Shown: one piece after another, positions 8,144-17,884 of the stretch
Layout: every line of letters starts with the position of its first letter
How positions within the stretch are numbered: position 1 is the first letter of the stretch
DNA from: Pseudohalocynthiibacter aestuariivivens
GTDB taxonomy: Bacteria > Pseudomonadota > Alphaproteobacteria > Rhodobacterales > Rhodobacteraceae
Assembly: GCF_011040495.1 (NCBI RefSeq)
Contig: NZ_CP049037.1
Coordinates: 2,852,001-2,916,000, forward strand
Reading direction: 5' to 3'
Length of the DNA stretch: 64,000 nt
Translations under genes and position numbers: made by a program
The notes under the pieces: generated by a model
What the model was told of the DNA's origin: nothing
What the model saw: the letters and a program-made list of their open reading frames with translations, nothing else
Databases searched by the model: none

Positions 8144-11100
8144 TCTGGCTGCGTTACATACTGATCGCGCTGGTGTTGTGCGTGCCGGGTATTCTGTCCG
8201 CGCAGGATAGCGACGATGACAAAGGATACCTGACCCGACTGTTACAGGACAGTCTGGGCGGTGAAGGACGTGTGGTCGATATCACAGGTTTCGAAGGCGC
8301 ACTGAGCAGCGAAGCGACGATCGACAAGATAACCGTCGCGGACAAAGAGGGCGTCTGGCTGACGCTGACGGATCTTACATTGCAATGGACCCGCTCTGCC
8401 TTGTTGCGCGGGGAATTTGACGTGCAGACCCTAAGCGCCAAAACGATCACGCTGGCCCGTGCCCCCAAGGAACAGGATGATGGACTGCCCGCCCCGGAGG
8501 CCGCTCCGTTTTCACTGCCCGAACTTCCGGTTTCAATCAATTTGGATACGCTCAAGGTGGACCAGATCACGATTGGAGCGCCGATATTGGGCGAAGAACT
8601 GCGCCTGAGCCTCAAAGGGTCGGCGGCATTGGCTGGGGGTGACGCATCGGTGGACATCACGGCCCGGCGGATGGATGACAAGCGCGGGACATTTCACATT
8701 AAGGCCAGCTTTGTTGAAGCGACCCAGATGTTGGGCCTAGACCTCGCTCTGAGCGAGGCAGAAGACGGGATCGCGGTTAAGTTGCTCGATCTGCCGGGCC
8801 AACCCAGCGTAGATTTGACCATCGCGGGTAACGGGCCGCTGGACGAATTTACCAGCGATATCGCGCTAAAGACCGACGGTCAGGAGCGTTTGACTGGCAA
8901 GGTAACGCTGGGCGCAGTCAAAGCCCGCGCTGGCGGCGATGATCCGGCGCGCCGGTTTTCGGCGGAGCTTGGCGGCGATGTGACGCCTCTTTTTGCACCC
9001 AGATACCACCGCTTCTTTGGTGACGAAGTGTCTCTGCGCGTCGCGGGTCAGCGAGAACCGGACGGGGCGTTGGAAGTCAGTGAACTGACTCTGAAGGCGC
9101 AGGAACTGGCGCTGTCGGGCGCTATCACGCTCAATGCGGACCAATGGCCAACCCAGATCGCACTAGAGGCGGAATTGGGTGGGCGTGGGCCTGTGATACT
9201 GCCGATCACCGGACCGCAGACCAAAGTCAGCCGTGCCGCACTGAACATCACCTATTCCGCCGATCAATCCAATGAATGGACAGCGCGCTTTGATATTTCC
9301 GAGCTTGCTCGGGCGGGAATTGGCATCGGTGCGTTGCAGCTCAGCGCGGGCGGCGTTCTGGAGGGGGATGTTGGCACGCTGGGCCGCGTGACCGCCGATG
9401 TGCGCTTTGCGGCAGAGGAGCTGTCGCTCGCCGATCCCGCACTGGCCGAGGCAGTGGGCAGCAGTCTGGTCGGAACATTCCGCATGGATTACACCGAGGA
9501 CGAGCCGCTGGTGCTGAGCGACCTCGATTTGCGGAGCGCATCTGCGCAACTGACCGGCGCGGCAGAGGTCGACACACTGAAAAGCGGGTTCGAGACCGAT
9601 TTACAAGCCAAGCTGACCACCAGCGATTTGTCAAAATTCTCGAAACTGGTGGGGCAACCCTTAACCGGTGCGGCAGAGGTGTCATTGACGGGCACCACCG
9701 CGCTGGGCGGGCAGTTCGACATGGCCGTGTCCGGCACCTCGACCGACCTGGCATTGGGCCAGCCACAGGTTGATCCGTTGCTGCGGGGACAGACGGAGCT
9801 CGACATCGTGGCGCGCCGCAACACTCTAGGGATCACGTTGGAGCGTGCCGAGATCGTCAACGACCAGATGACGCTGTCGGCGACCGGCACCTTTGCATCC
9901 GAAGCGTCCGAGGCGTCTTATGCGTTGCGCATCGCCGAGTTTTCGCAGATCGACCCACGGTTGCCCGGTCCGCTGACCGCACATGGCAAAGCAGTGAAGG
10001 ATGCAGTGGGTTGGCGTGTCGATCTGACGGCGGCGGGACCGTTGGACGCGCGCGCCAAAATTGCCGGGCTGGTGACAGGACCGAATGCTCGCATCCGATT
10101 CGATGCGGGGCTGCCAGATATCCGCCCGCTGGTGCCCGCGTATTCCGGTGCTGTCGCGCTCAACGGGACGTTGGCCCAGTCGCCCGAGGGCTGGCTGATT
10201 GATACCGATCTCAGCGGACCATACGGGCTAACGGCCGAGGTAGATGGACGCCTAACCGGCGAGAACCCAAACTTTCGCTACGACGCACGGTTGCCCGATA
10301 TTCGTCCGATCGTGCCTGCCTACACCGGCCCGCTCGCGATGACGGGAACATTGCAACAGGCCTCGGAGGGATGGTTGATCGACACGGATCTCAACGGACC
10401 CTATAGCCTGACAGCCGACGTCGCCGGGCGCATAACCGGCGACGGGCGAAACATTCGCTTTGATGCCAAGCTGCCGGATGTGCGTCCTCTGGTGCCGGCG
10501 TATTCCGGTCCACTCGCCGTAACCGGAACGTTGGTAGAGGCGTCGCAGGGTTGGTTGATTGATACCGATCTTCGCGGACCCTACGGTATTGTGGCCGATG
10601 TCGAAGGGACCGTGACAGGTGATGCGCCTGCCTTTCGCTACACAGCGCGCTTGCCTGATATACGTTCCTTTGTTCCCGAAATCGGTGGCGCGCTCACCCT
10701 CGATGGAACGGCGCAACAGGCCGCAGGCGCGTGGCAGATCGACACCGCACTGACCGGACCGGGCGGCACCAATGCCAAGATCGCGGGCACCATTGCCAGT
10801 GGCGACCAGATGAATCTGACCGCCCGAGGTTCCGCGCCATTGGGTCTGAGTGAACCATTCCTGCGTCCCCGCAGCCTGCAGGGGCAGGCAAACTTTGATC
10901 TGGCGCTGAACGGTGCGCCGACGCTTGGCGCTCTCTCCGGCACGATCAGTACCAGCGGTGCGCGGTTCTCAGCGCCCAAGCTGCTGGTCGCCTTAACAGG
11001 GATCGACGCGCGTGCAGACATCACCAATGGCCGCGCAAATCTGTCGCTCAGCGCCAATGTCTCGAATGGTGGGCGGCTGTCTGTCAGCGGACCTGTGCAA

Positions 11101-12102
11101 CTGTCCGGGGCGATGCCCGCTGATCTAAAGGTGTCATTGGCCGAGGTGGTCGTGACCGATGCACTGATCTATCACACGCGGATATCCGGTAGTCTGGGGA
11201 TCAACGGCCCGCTTTTGGGGGGGGCACGCATCGCTGGGCGGCTGAGCTTGGGCAAAACCAGTATCAGCATTCCCTCGACAGGCATCACCAGTTTCGGATC
11301 GCTGCCGCCGATTACCCATGTGAATACATCCGCCGCTGTCCGCGATACCCAAAAGCGTGCGGGCGTCGGACCGGGTTCGGGTGGCGATGCAGGTGCTTCA
11401 GGACCGGGCTATCCGCTGGACGTAACGATTTCTGCACCGTCGCGTATCTATGTGCGCGGGCGTGGTCTGGACGCAGAACTGGGCGGAGAATTGCGCCTAA
11501 CAGGCACCACCTCCGATATCATTTCAGCCGGACGCTTCGATCTGATCCGGGGACGGCTTGATGTGCTGGAAAAACGATTTGACTTGGATGAAGGCCGCGT
11601 GTTGTTGCAGGGGGATTTCGATCCCTATCTGGTGTTCGTTGCTCGAACAGAGACTGGCGAAGGCACCGCCAGCGTGACCATCGAGGGTCCTGCATCCTCG
11701 CCCGAGGTGCGCTTCGGTGCGGTGCCTGATGCACCACAAGACGAGGTGCTGTCGCAGATTTTCTTCCGGCGTGATCTGACACAGCTGTCCCCATTGCAAG
11801 CCGCACAACTGGCCAGCGCCGTTGCTACGCTCGCCGGTAAGGGGGGCGAGGGTCTGGTCGGTACCATTCGCCGCAAGATCGGCGTGGATGATCTAGACAT
11901 CACGACGGACGAAGAGGGCAACACGGGGTTGCGGGTCGGGAAATACATTTCAGAGAAGGTTTATACTGACGTGACCACCTCCAGCGGTGGTGGAGGCGAA
12001 GTATCCCTGAACATTGATCTCAGCCCCTCGGTGACAGCGAGTGGTTCTGTCGATAGTGAAAACGAAAGTAAGCTGGGCATCTTTTTCCAGAAAGATTACT
12101 GA
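8140..12102 (+). CDS. tamB: Translocation and assembly module TamB (DUF490 / AsmA-like)
   Basis: 1320 residues, anchored in the inner membrane by an N-terminal hydrophobic segment (ILIALVLCVPG) and spanning the periplasm as a long beta-taco/groove that reaches TamA. Translation starts at a TTG overlapping the tamA stop. The C-terminal 250 residues carry the conserved TamB domain (ISAGRFDLIRGRLDVLEKRF, PEVRFGA, DEVLSQIFF, ending IFFQKDY). The centre contains five exact-length 60-residue repeats, listed separately. The role in lipid or protein transport is known for the family and inferred here. Confidence 0.95.
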   Translation: MIWLRYILIALVLCVPGILSAQDSDDDKGYLTRLLQDSLGGEGRVVDITGFEGALSSEATIDKITVADKEGVWLTLTDLTLQWTRSALLRGEFDVQTLSAKTITLARAPKEQDDGLPAPEAAPFSLPELPVSINLDTLKVDQITIGAPILGEELRLSLKGSAALAGGDASVDITARRMDDKRGTFHIKASFVEATQMLGLDLALSEAEDGIAVKLLDLPGQPSVDLTIAGNGPLDEFTSDIALKTDGQERLTGKVTLGAVKARAGGDDPARRFSAELGGDVTPLFAPRYHRFFGDEVSLRVAGQREPDGALEVSELTLKAQELALSGAITLNADQWPTQIALEAELGGRGPVILPITGPQTKVSRAALNITYSADQSNEWTARFDISELARAGIGIGALQLSAGGVLEGDVGTLGRVTADVRFAAEELSLADPALAEAVGSSLVGTFRMDYTEDEPLVLSDLDLRSASAQLTGAAEVDTLKSGFETDLQAKLTTSDLSKFSKLVGQPLTGAAEVSLTGTTALGGQFDMAVSGTSTDLALGQPQVDPLLRGQTELDIVARRNTLGITLERAEIVNDQMTLSATGTFASEASEASYALRIAEFSQIDPRLPGPLTAHGKAVKDAVGWRVDLTAAGPLDARAKIAGLVTGPNARIRFDAGLPDIRPLVPAYSGAVALNGTLAQSPEGWLIDTDLSGPYGLTAEVDGRLTGENPNFRYDARLPDIRPIVPAYTGPLAMTGTLQQASEGWLIDTDLNGPYSLTADVAGRITGDGRNIRFDAKLPDVRPLVPAYSGPLAVTGTLVEASQGWLIDTDLRGPYGIVADVEGTVTGDAPAFRYTARLPDIRSFVPEIGGALTLDGTAQQAAGAWQIDTALTGPGGTNAKIAGTIASGDQMNLTARGSAPLGLSEPFLRPRSLQGQANFDLALNGAPTLGALSGTISTSGARFSAPKLLVALTGIDARADITNGRANLSLSANVSNGGRLSVSGPVQLSGAMPADLKVSLAEVVVTDALIYHTRISGSLGINGPLLGGARIAGRLSLGKTSISIPSTGITSFGSLPPITHVNTSAAVRDTQKRAGVGPGSGGDAGASGPGYPLDVTISAPSRIYVRGRGLDAELGGELRLTGTTSDIISAGRFDLIRGRLDVLEKRFDLDEGRVLLQGDFDPYLVFVARTETGEGTASVTIEGPASSPEVRFGAVPDAPQDEVLSQIFFRRDLTQLSPLQAAQLASAVATLAGKGGEGLVGTIRRKIGVDDLDITTDEEGNTGLRVGKYISEKVYTDVTTSSGGGGEVSLNIDLSPSVTASGSVDSENESKLGIFFQKDY
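9931..10830 (+). repeat. tamB: Five 180-bp (60-residue) tandem repeats inside tamB
   Basis: Units begin at 9931, 10111, 10291, 10471 and 10651, spaced exactly 180 bp. Each encodes a core like LPDIRPLVPAYSG, then a GTL-type strand, a GWLIDTDLxGPY strand and a final xxGxxTG turn. Units 2-4 are very alike at the protein level; unit 1 and unit 5 have drifted, and a weak sixth copy may begin at 10831. The exact spacing points to internal duplication of the periplasmic groove. Confidence 0.9.
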
Positions 12103-12173
12103 TTTCGCGCTGACACCTCTGTGGCACCACGGCACAAAGCATGGCAACCTGAGCGAAATGATGGAGCAGCCCC

Positions 12174-12983
12174 ATGAAAATCGCCCTGTTGCAATGCCCA
12201 CCACCGCCCGCCGACCCCGAACGCGGCCTGTTGCAGATCGCCGATGCCGCAGCATACGCGGCAAAGGACGGAGCGACCGTATTAGTGACGCCGGAGATGG
12301 CTGTGACCGGCTATGCGCTGGGACCTGATGTCGTGGCAGCGCTGGCGGAACCGGCGGACGGGGCCTATTATACCGCTATCGCCGATATATGCCGCGCCAA
12401 TAAGATCGCCATCGCATACGGGTTCCCCGAACGCGGCGGGGACGGCGCGGTTTACAACAGCGTGCAACTGATGACCGCCGACGGCACTGCGCTGACGACC
12501 TATCGAAAAACGCATCTATATGGGGATGTGGATCGCATGCAGTTTACTGCCGGTGCCACATTGTCAGAAGTGGTATCACTGGGAGGTCTGCGTATCGCCT
12601 TGGCAATCTGCTATGACATTGAGTTCCCCGAACTTGTACGCGCCTACGCATTGGCCGGCGCTGATCTGGTGATCACTCCGACGGCTAATATGGTTCCCTA
12701 CGATAGCGTTTGCACGCGCATCGTGCCGGCCCGAGCCGAGGAAAACGGCATTGCCATCGCTTATGCCAATTACATCGGCGAAGAGGGGGATTTCATCTAT
12801 TGTGGCAGATCTTGTATCGTCGATCCGGGTGGGCGCGATTTGGCCCGCGCCTTGCCGCATGACCCGGTGTTGATCATGGCCGAATTGCCCGATAGACGCG
12901 CCCACGAAGGGGCACATCTGGCAGACAGACGCCCTGATTTATATGCCGCATTGATGCTGCCCCAACCCGCGAGAGAAACATGA
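12174..12983 (+). CDS. davA: 5-aminovaleramidase (nitrilase superfamily)
   Basis: Hydrolyses 5-aminovaleramide to 5-aminovalerate and ammonia in the DavBA route of L-lysine breakdown. The 269-residue protein shows the full nitrilase triad: E41 in TPEMAVTGY, K112 in YRKTHLYGD, C146 in AICYDIEFPE. The text PTANMxPYD and the overall length agree with Pseudomonas putida DavA as I know it. davB overlaps by ATGA, which fixes the pathway. Start chosen at the ATG with a GGAGCAG site about 10 bp upstream. Confidence 0.88.
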   Translation: MKIALLQCPPPPADPERGLLQIADAAAYAAKDGATVLVTPEMAVTGYALGPDVVAALAEPADGAYYTAIADICRANKIAIAYGFPERGGDGAVYNSVQLMTADGTALTTYRKTHLYGDVDRMQFTAGATLSEVVSLGGLRIALAICYDIEFPELVRAYALAGADLVITPTANMVPYDSVCTRIVPARAEENGIAIAYANYIGEEGDFIYCGRSCIVDPGGRDLARALPHDPVLIMAELPDRRAHEGAHLADRRPDLYAALMLPQPARET

Positions 12984-14635
12984 TCGACGCGCCCATCACC
13001 GCCTTTGGCCCGGATTTCACGTTCGCCTTTGACGACTGGATCACCCATCCAGACGGTCTGGGGCAGATCCCCGCAGATCAGCATGGTCAGGAAGTCGCGG
13101 TTATCGGAGCAGGCATGGCGGGGGTGGTGACAGCCTATGAACTGATGAAGCTGGGGCTGAAGCCGGTGATCTACGAATCCGGCAAATTCGGCGGTCGTCT
13201 GCGGTCCGAAACGTTCGAGGGCACAGAGGACGTGATCGCCGAATTGGGCGGTATGCGCTTTCCGATCTCGTCCACGGGATTTTATCACTACGTGGACAAG
13301 CTTGGCGTACAGTCACGTCCGTTTCCCAACCCGCTGAGCGCGGCGGCGGGGTCGACCGTGATCGACCTTGAGGGCAAGCCGCTTTATGCTGAAAGTCTGG
13401 ATGATCTGCCGGCCCTCTTTCGCGAAGTGGCCGACGCCTACGATCAGGCGCTGGAAGACGGCGCGCGTTTCTCCGACCTTCAGGCGGCGATCGGGCGGCG
13501 TGATGCAAATGCCGTCAAAGAAATCTGGAATCCGATCGTCAAAGGCTGGGATGAGCGCAGCTTTTACGATTTTGTCGCCCAATCCGACGCGTTCAGGAAA
13601 CTGAGCTTTCGTCACCGCGAAGTATTCGGTCAGGTGGGCTTTGGCACTGGTGGCTGGGACAGCGACTTTCCCAATTCGATGCTGGAAATCCTACGGGTGA
13701 ACGCGCTGCGTCTGGACGACGATCAACGCTATATGGTCGGTGGGGTAGAAAGCGTGCCGCGCGGGCTGTGGTCGCATGCGCCGGAACGTATCGTGCACTG
13801 GCCGCAGGGCACCACGCTGGAGAAACTCCACAGCGGCGCGCCGCTGCCGGGTGTCGTGCGCATCCATCGCGACGGAGAGGGTGATTTCGAGGTCTCCGAT
13901 CGCTGGGGTCGCACAAAACGCTATGGCGCTGTCGTCGCTACCTGCCAAAGCTGGCTGCTGACCACGGCGATGGATGTGGATGAACGTCTGCTGAGTCAGG
14001 ACATGTGGATGGCGCTGGATCGTACCCGCTACATGCAATCGTCCAAAACCTTTGTGATGGTCGACCGCCCGTTCTGGCGCGACCGCGATCCGCAGACGAA
14101 CCGCGAGACTATGAGCGTCACACTGACCGACCGGATGACGCGGGGGACGTATCTGTTCGAGAATGGCCCGGACAAGCCTGCCGTGATCTGCCTGACTTAT
14201 TCGTGGATGTCGGACGCGCTGAAAATGGCGCCTTTGCCGGTCGAACAGCGGGTTGATCTGGCACTGGCTGCCCTGTCGAAAATCTATCCGGGGGTCGATA
14301 TCGGCAGGCACATCATCGGCAACCCGATCACCGTGAGTTGGGAAAATGACCCGAATTTCCTTGGGGCTTTCAAGGGCGCGCTGCCCGGTCACTATCGCTA
14401 TAATCACCGGATGTACGGCCATTTCATGCAAGATGACATGCCAGCCGAACAGCGTGGCCTTTTCCTCGCCGGTGATGGGATCAGCTGGACGCCGGCATGG
14501 GTCGAGGGCGCGGTACAGACAGCCCTGAATGCAGTCTGGGGCGTGATGCACCACTTTGGCGGGCAGTCCCACCCCAGCAATCCGGGTCCGGGCGAGGCTT
14601 ATCCACAGATGGGTCCGATTGATCTGGGCGATTGA
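12980..14635 (+). CDS. davB: L-lysine 2-monooxygenase (flavin amine oxidase family)
   Basis: Oxidatively decarboxylates L-lysine with O2 to 5-aminovaleramide; FAD enzyme of the cytosol. 551 residues. Landmarks: the dinucleotide loop VIGAGMAGVVTAYE (about 41-54), GGRLRS and ELGGMRFP, the stretch QVGFGTGGWDSDFPNSMLE, RTRYMQSSKTFVMVDRPFW, and the C-terminal FAD motif FLAGDGISWTPAWVEGA. These match the P. putida lysine monooxygenase closely, more than tryptophan 2-monooxygenase, and the neighbour is a DavA-type amidase. davT and davD, for the next steps, are not in the window. Confidence 0.9.
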   Translation: MIDAPITAFGPDFTFAFDDWITHPDGLGQIPADQHGQEVAVIGAGMAGVVTAYELMKLGLKPVIYESGKFGGRLRSETFEGTEDVIAELGGMRFPISSTGFYHYVDKLGVQSRPFPNPLSAAAGSTVIDLEGKPLYAESLDDLPALFREVADAYDQALEDGARFSDLQAAIGRRDANAVKEIWNPIVKGWDERSFYDFVAQSDAFRKLSFRHREVFGQVGFGTGGWDSDFPNSMLEILRVNALRLDDDQRYMVGGVESVPRGLWSHAPERIVHWPQGTTLEKLHSGAPLPGVVRIHRDGEGDFEVSDRWGRTKRYGAVVATCQSWLLTTAMDVDERLLSQDMWMALDRTRYMQSSKTFVMVDRPFWRDRDPQTNRETMSVTLTDRMTRGTYLFENGPDKPAVICLTYSWMSDALKMAPLPVEQRVDLALAALSKIYPGVDIGRHIIGNPITVSWENDPNFLGAFKGALPGHYRYNHRMYGHFMQDDMPAEQRGLFLAGDGISWTPAWVEGAVQTALNAVWGVMHHFGGQSHPSNPGPGEAYPQMGPIDLGD

Positions 14636-14749
14636 CGCGCTGCAAGAGGGTCCTGCAACACACTCAGGTTATTAAGATTTTTCATTTGTGATTCGGACGC
14701 TGTATAGGCTATCTGACTCAAGGTTGTTTTGACTTGGGGAAATTCGCCT

Positions 14750-15862
14750 GTGCCTGCGCTCCTGCGATTGCTTGCCATTTTTGGTATGAGCGTGCTGTTG
14801 GCCGCATGCAGTCTGCCGCGCGGGGCAGCCCTTCAATCCGAGATATTGACGGAAAAGGATGCGCCGGACCCCACCTTTGCCGTGGTGCCTGTCACCCGTG
14901 CCGCGATGGTGCAAATCAAGTCATGGCCGATGACCGGATGGGCGGGTAGCTATCACTGGCTCAAGGCAGGGCGTGGCCCCGATTCCGCGATCATCCGTAC
15001 CGGCGATACGCTGGATATCTATGTCTGGGACGCGGATGAAAATTCGCTTCTGATCGGGACCGGGGGCCGGAACACCGCGCTGCCCAAGATGACGGTTTCC
15101 GCAACGGGTGAGATTTTCATGCCCTATGTGGGCAAAGTTCTTGTGCGTGGTCTGACGCCCGATCAGGCGCGCGATCGCATACAGGAACGGCTGGCTGATA
15201 TATCGGCCTCTGCGCAGGTGCAGCTGAACGTGGCATCGGGGCGCAACAATGCCGTCGATCTGGTCAGTGGTGTGGGTTCGCCAGGACGCTACACGCTAGA
15301 AAACCGTGATACCGGCATCCTCAGCGTTCTGGCGCAGGGTGGCGGGATCGACAGCGATCTACGGCATCCGCTGGTGCGCCTGATCCGAGGAGCGCACACC
15401 TATGAAATTCGCGCCGAACGATTGCTGGCCACGGCATCGGCCAATGCGCTGGTGCGCGGCGGCGATCAGATTACGGTGGTCGAGGATACCCGCAGTTTCA
15501 ATGCGCTGGGCGCGGCGGGCAGTGAACGAGTGATCTACTTTGAAAAAGACCGGATGACCGCGATGGAGGCGCTCTCGGAGATGGGCGGGCTGGCCGATAC
15601 GCGAGCCGATCCCAAGGGCGTGCTGGTGCTGCGTGATTATCACGCGAAACAGGTTGCCAACGGCGTTCACGGGCCGACGCGGTCACAGGTCGTCTTTACC
15701 ATCGACCTTACCAGCGCCGATGGCCTCTTTGCGGCGCGGCAGTTCCAGATACATCCCGGTGACACGATTATTGCGACGGAATCGCCGGTAACCAACGTGC
15801 GCACCATCCTTGGTCTGATCGGCAGCGCCGTGGGTATCACGCGGGTCGTGGACGACTGGTAA
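14750..15862 (+). CDS. Wza/KpsD-type polysaccharide export lipoprotein
   Basis: Outer-membrane polysaccharide export protein. With the GTG at 14750 (GGGGA 8 bp upstream) the protein has 370 residues and a short lipoprotein signal with lipobox LLAAC. The export domain follows: a YVWDADENSLL segment, MTVSATGEIFMPYVGKVLVRGLT (SLBB/Poly_export signature region) and two soluble ligand-binding beta-grasp parts (SGVGSPGRYTLENRD; AAGSERVIYFEKDR). No other capsule gene is adjacent, so the exported polymer is unknown. The frame is open 21 bp further upstream to a TTG, which I reject because the signal peptide would be too long. Confidence 0.85.
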   Translation: MPALLRLLAIFGMSVLLAACSLPRGAALQSEILTEKDAPDPTFAVVPVTRAAMVQIKSWPMTGWAGSYHWLKAGRGPDSAIIRTGDTLDIYVWDADENSLLIGTGGRNTALPKMTVSATGEIFMPYVGKVLVRGLTPDQARDRIQERLADISASAQVQLNVASGRNNAVDLVSGVGSPGRYTLENRDTGILSVLAQGGGIDSDLRHPLVRLIRGAHTYEIRAERLLATASANALVRGGDQITVVEDTRSFNALGAAGSERVIYFEKDRMTAMEALSEMGGLADTRADPKGVLVLRDYHAKQVANGVHGPTRSQVVFTIDLTSADGLFAARQFQIHPGDTIIATESPVTNVRTILGLIGSAVGITRVVDDW

Positions 15863-15879
15863 CCAAAGTGTGACTTTGC

Positions 15880-16719
15880 TCAAGGCGTTGTCAGTGTTCC
15901 GCTCATTGACGTGACACCATCGGACCGCTCGATGCGACCCTCTCGCGGGGTTCCAGCCTCGCCCGGCAGGTAGCGCACTGGCGTCGTCAGGAATACCGGC
16001 GCTTGCGCCCGGAACCTGAAACGGTAGGGATAGCTGCCCTCGTGCATCTGCATGCACAACTCGGTTGCCATCAGCGGGCCATGCACCACGAGGTCGGGAT
16101 AGCCTTCTTCGACCCTGCAAAAGTCGCGGTCCCAGTGAATGCGATGGCCGTTATGGGTGACGGCGGAATAAAAGTAGAGCTGGCTTTCGGTGTGGAGCAT
16201 ATACCCATCGGGCACCGGATCACCCGGACCACGCAGCCCCGGATCGGGTGCCCCGCGATCCCGGTAAACGACCGTCTGCTTTTCCTCGATGGCCAGCGCG
16301 TTGTCCTGACTGATCTTGTGCGTGATCGTGACAAAGCACATCGCCCCCGATTTACCCTCTTTGAATGCCACATCGGTCACTTTGCTGCGCCGCTCGGCGG
16401 GCATGCCGATCCTCAGCGGTTCATGCACCGTGACGTCGCCAGCGGCCCACATCCGGCGCGGAAAGGGTGCTGCGGGCAGGAAACGCCCGGTTTCCTCGTG
16501 CAGATCGCGGCCCTGATGTTCGGCTGCGATCCCGATGTTGAAATAGATCCAGTGCCACATCGGCGGCAGCGCCAGATCGGGGGCGGCGCATCCCATCAGC
16601 ACCGCCATTTTCGCAGCCGGTTCAGGTGCCATGCTGTCAGCAACGACGCGGGTGCGGCCGATGGTAGCCTCGCACTCGGCGCGCACATCATCGGTTAGTT
16701 TGCCGGTTTGGATCGTCAT
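15880..16719 (-). CDS. MaoC/hotdog-fold acyl-CoA hydratase, mesaconyl-C4-CoA hydratase-like
   Basis: 279 residues with the architecture of FAS1-like dehydratases: an N-terminal hotdog domain (LPPMWHWIYFN, GRFLPAAPFPRRMWAAG) and a C-terminal hotdog with the hydratase His-Asp-like region TESQLYFYSAVTHNGHRIHWDRDF and VVHGPLMATEL. Family members hydrate mesaconyl-C4-CoA or itaconyl-CoA. A LysR gene lies upstream on the same strand and a family III CoA-transferase is divergent from it, the combination known from mesaconate (Mct/Meh) and itaconate (Ict/Ich) degradation; the C-C lyase is not visible. AAGGAG precedes the ATG by 9 bp. Substrate is inference. Confidence 0.8.
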   Translation of the reverse strand: MTIQTGKLTDDVRAECEATIGRTRVVADSMAPEPAAKMAVLMGCAAPDLALPPMWHWIYFNIGIAAEHQGRDLHEETGRFLPAAPFPRRMWAAGDVTVHEPLRIGMPAERRSKVTDVAFKEGKSGAMCFVTITHKISQDNALAIEEKQTVVYRDRGAPDPGLRGPGDPVPDGYMLHTESQLYFYSAVTHNGHRIHWDRDFCRVEEGYPDLVVHGPLMATELCMQMHEGSYPYRFRFRAQAPVFLTTPVRYLPGEAGTPREGRIERSDGVTSMSGTLTTP

Positions 16720-16811
16720 GGGCGGTGCTCCTTGTCTCGGTCGGCTTGATACTAGGCTCGCGCGCAGGCCAAGGCCAATAACTGCGCGGAAGGAGGGGTA
16801 ATAGCGTCTGC

Positions 16812-17753
16812 CTATTCCACCTGTGGTAGCTGCGCCTGCCAGAACCCGCGCGTGACCAGATCACCGACCACCTCGCGGCAGCACGCCTCTGTCGCGCGAC
16901 TGGCGGCAGTGATCCGGGCAGAGGCGGATCGCACGAGATATAGCTTGCGGCTCAGGCGTGGATTCTGGATCGGGCTTCCGATCAGCTTGCCCTCGTTGAC
17001 CATCTCGAACACGGCGGCGGGCGAAATGATCGTATAGGCACTGCCCCGTGCGACCAGCGACAGGATTTGCGGCAATGAATCCATCTCAATGGTGACATAG
17101 GGCTCGGCCTGTTCACTGCGCGCCGCCTGATCAATGAACGTGCGCAGCCCATGACGCCGGGATGGCAGCACCAGATCCTGCGCGATCACGTCGCGCAGGT
17201 CGACCGGTGCGCCCGGTGGTGTCCCGAACGGCCAGTCCTCGGGTGCGGAATAAACCCACAACTCTTCGGTCAGCAGGAGTTCGGAGACGCAATCACCCAG
17301 CCCGGCATTGTCGTAGAGGATCGCCAGATCAATTTCGCCGCTCATCACCCATTCGCGCAAATGCCCGCTCATCGCCTCGGTCGCACAGAACTGGATGTCG
17401 GGCATTTCCACGCGCAGGGTTTCGGCCATCGGGATCGACAATGCCATCGAGATTGATGGCGGCATACCGAATGTGACCCGTCCCGCGGGGCGCGAACCAA
17501 CGTTGACTACGTCGCTGCGCGCATCTTCCAGCAGAGTCTCGATGCGGCAAGCATAGTGATATAGCTGTTCACCCGCCTCAGTCGCCAGAACCCCACGGGC
17601 CGAGCGCATCAGCAGTTCAACACCCAGTGTGCCCTCAAGGGTGCGGACCAGTTGCGACAAAGAGGGCTGCGCGATCCCCAGACTGCGCGCGGCGGCGCTC
17701 ATCGATCCGTGTTCGATAATTTTGCGAAAATGTTTCAGCTGCCGTGAATCCAT
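16812..17753 (-). CDS. LysR-family transcriptional regulator
   Basis: 313 residues from the ATG at 17753 (AGAGGCC upstream; the family usually begins MDxRQLxxF), though an in-frame start at 17774 exists. Residues 1-60 form the winged helix-turn-helix (GSMSAAARSLGIAQPSLSQLVRTLE), followed by a LysR substrate-binding domain (AGRVTFGMPPSIS, EGKLIGSPIQNP). The gene lies between the hydratase and the divergent CoA-transferase, so it probably controls both from the 130-bp gap at 17754-17884. The ligand is unknown. Confidence 0.92.
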   Translation of the reverse strand: MDSRQLKHFRKIIEHGSMSAAARSLGIAQPSLSQLVRTLEGTLGVELLMRSARGVLATEAGEQLYHYACRIETLLEDARSDVVNVGSRPAGRVTFGMPPSISMALSIPMAETLRVEMPDIQFCATEAMSGHLREWVMSGEIDLAILYDNAGLGDCVSELLLTEELWVYSAPEDWPFGTPPGAPVDLRDVIAQDLVLPSRRHGLRTFIDQAARSEQAEPYVTIEMDSLPQILSLVARGSAYTIISPAAVFEMVNEGKLIGSPIQNPRLSRKLYLVRSASARITAASRATEACCREVVGDLVTRGFWQAQLPQVE

Positions 17754-17884
17754 ACCAATGGCCTCTGACTGCAATTGTGTTGATGTCCGTATAGGTTGAA
17801 CCTATTGCGCCACGAGAAACAAGGTATTTGCCGACATACCCACACCGGGTCATTGTGCAAGGATCGAGAATGGAGCGCGTGAAC

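Noticed and set aside
13691..14572. 293-codon minus-strand frame
   Set aside because: Shadow of davB.
12980..14635. Tryptophan 2-monooxygenase (IaaM) with an indoleacetamide hydrolase partner
   Set aside because: The flavoprotein text and the nitrilase-type partner fit DavB/DavA better; IaaH is an amidase-signature enzyme, which is not present.
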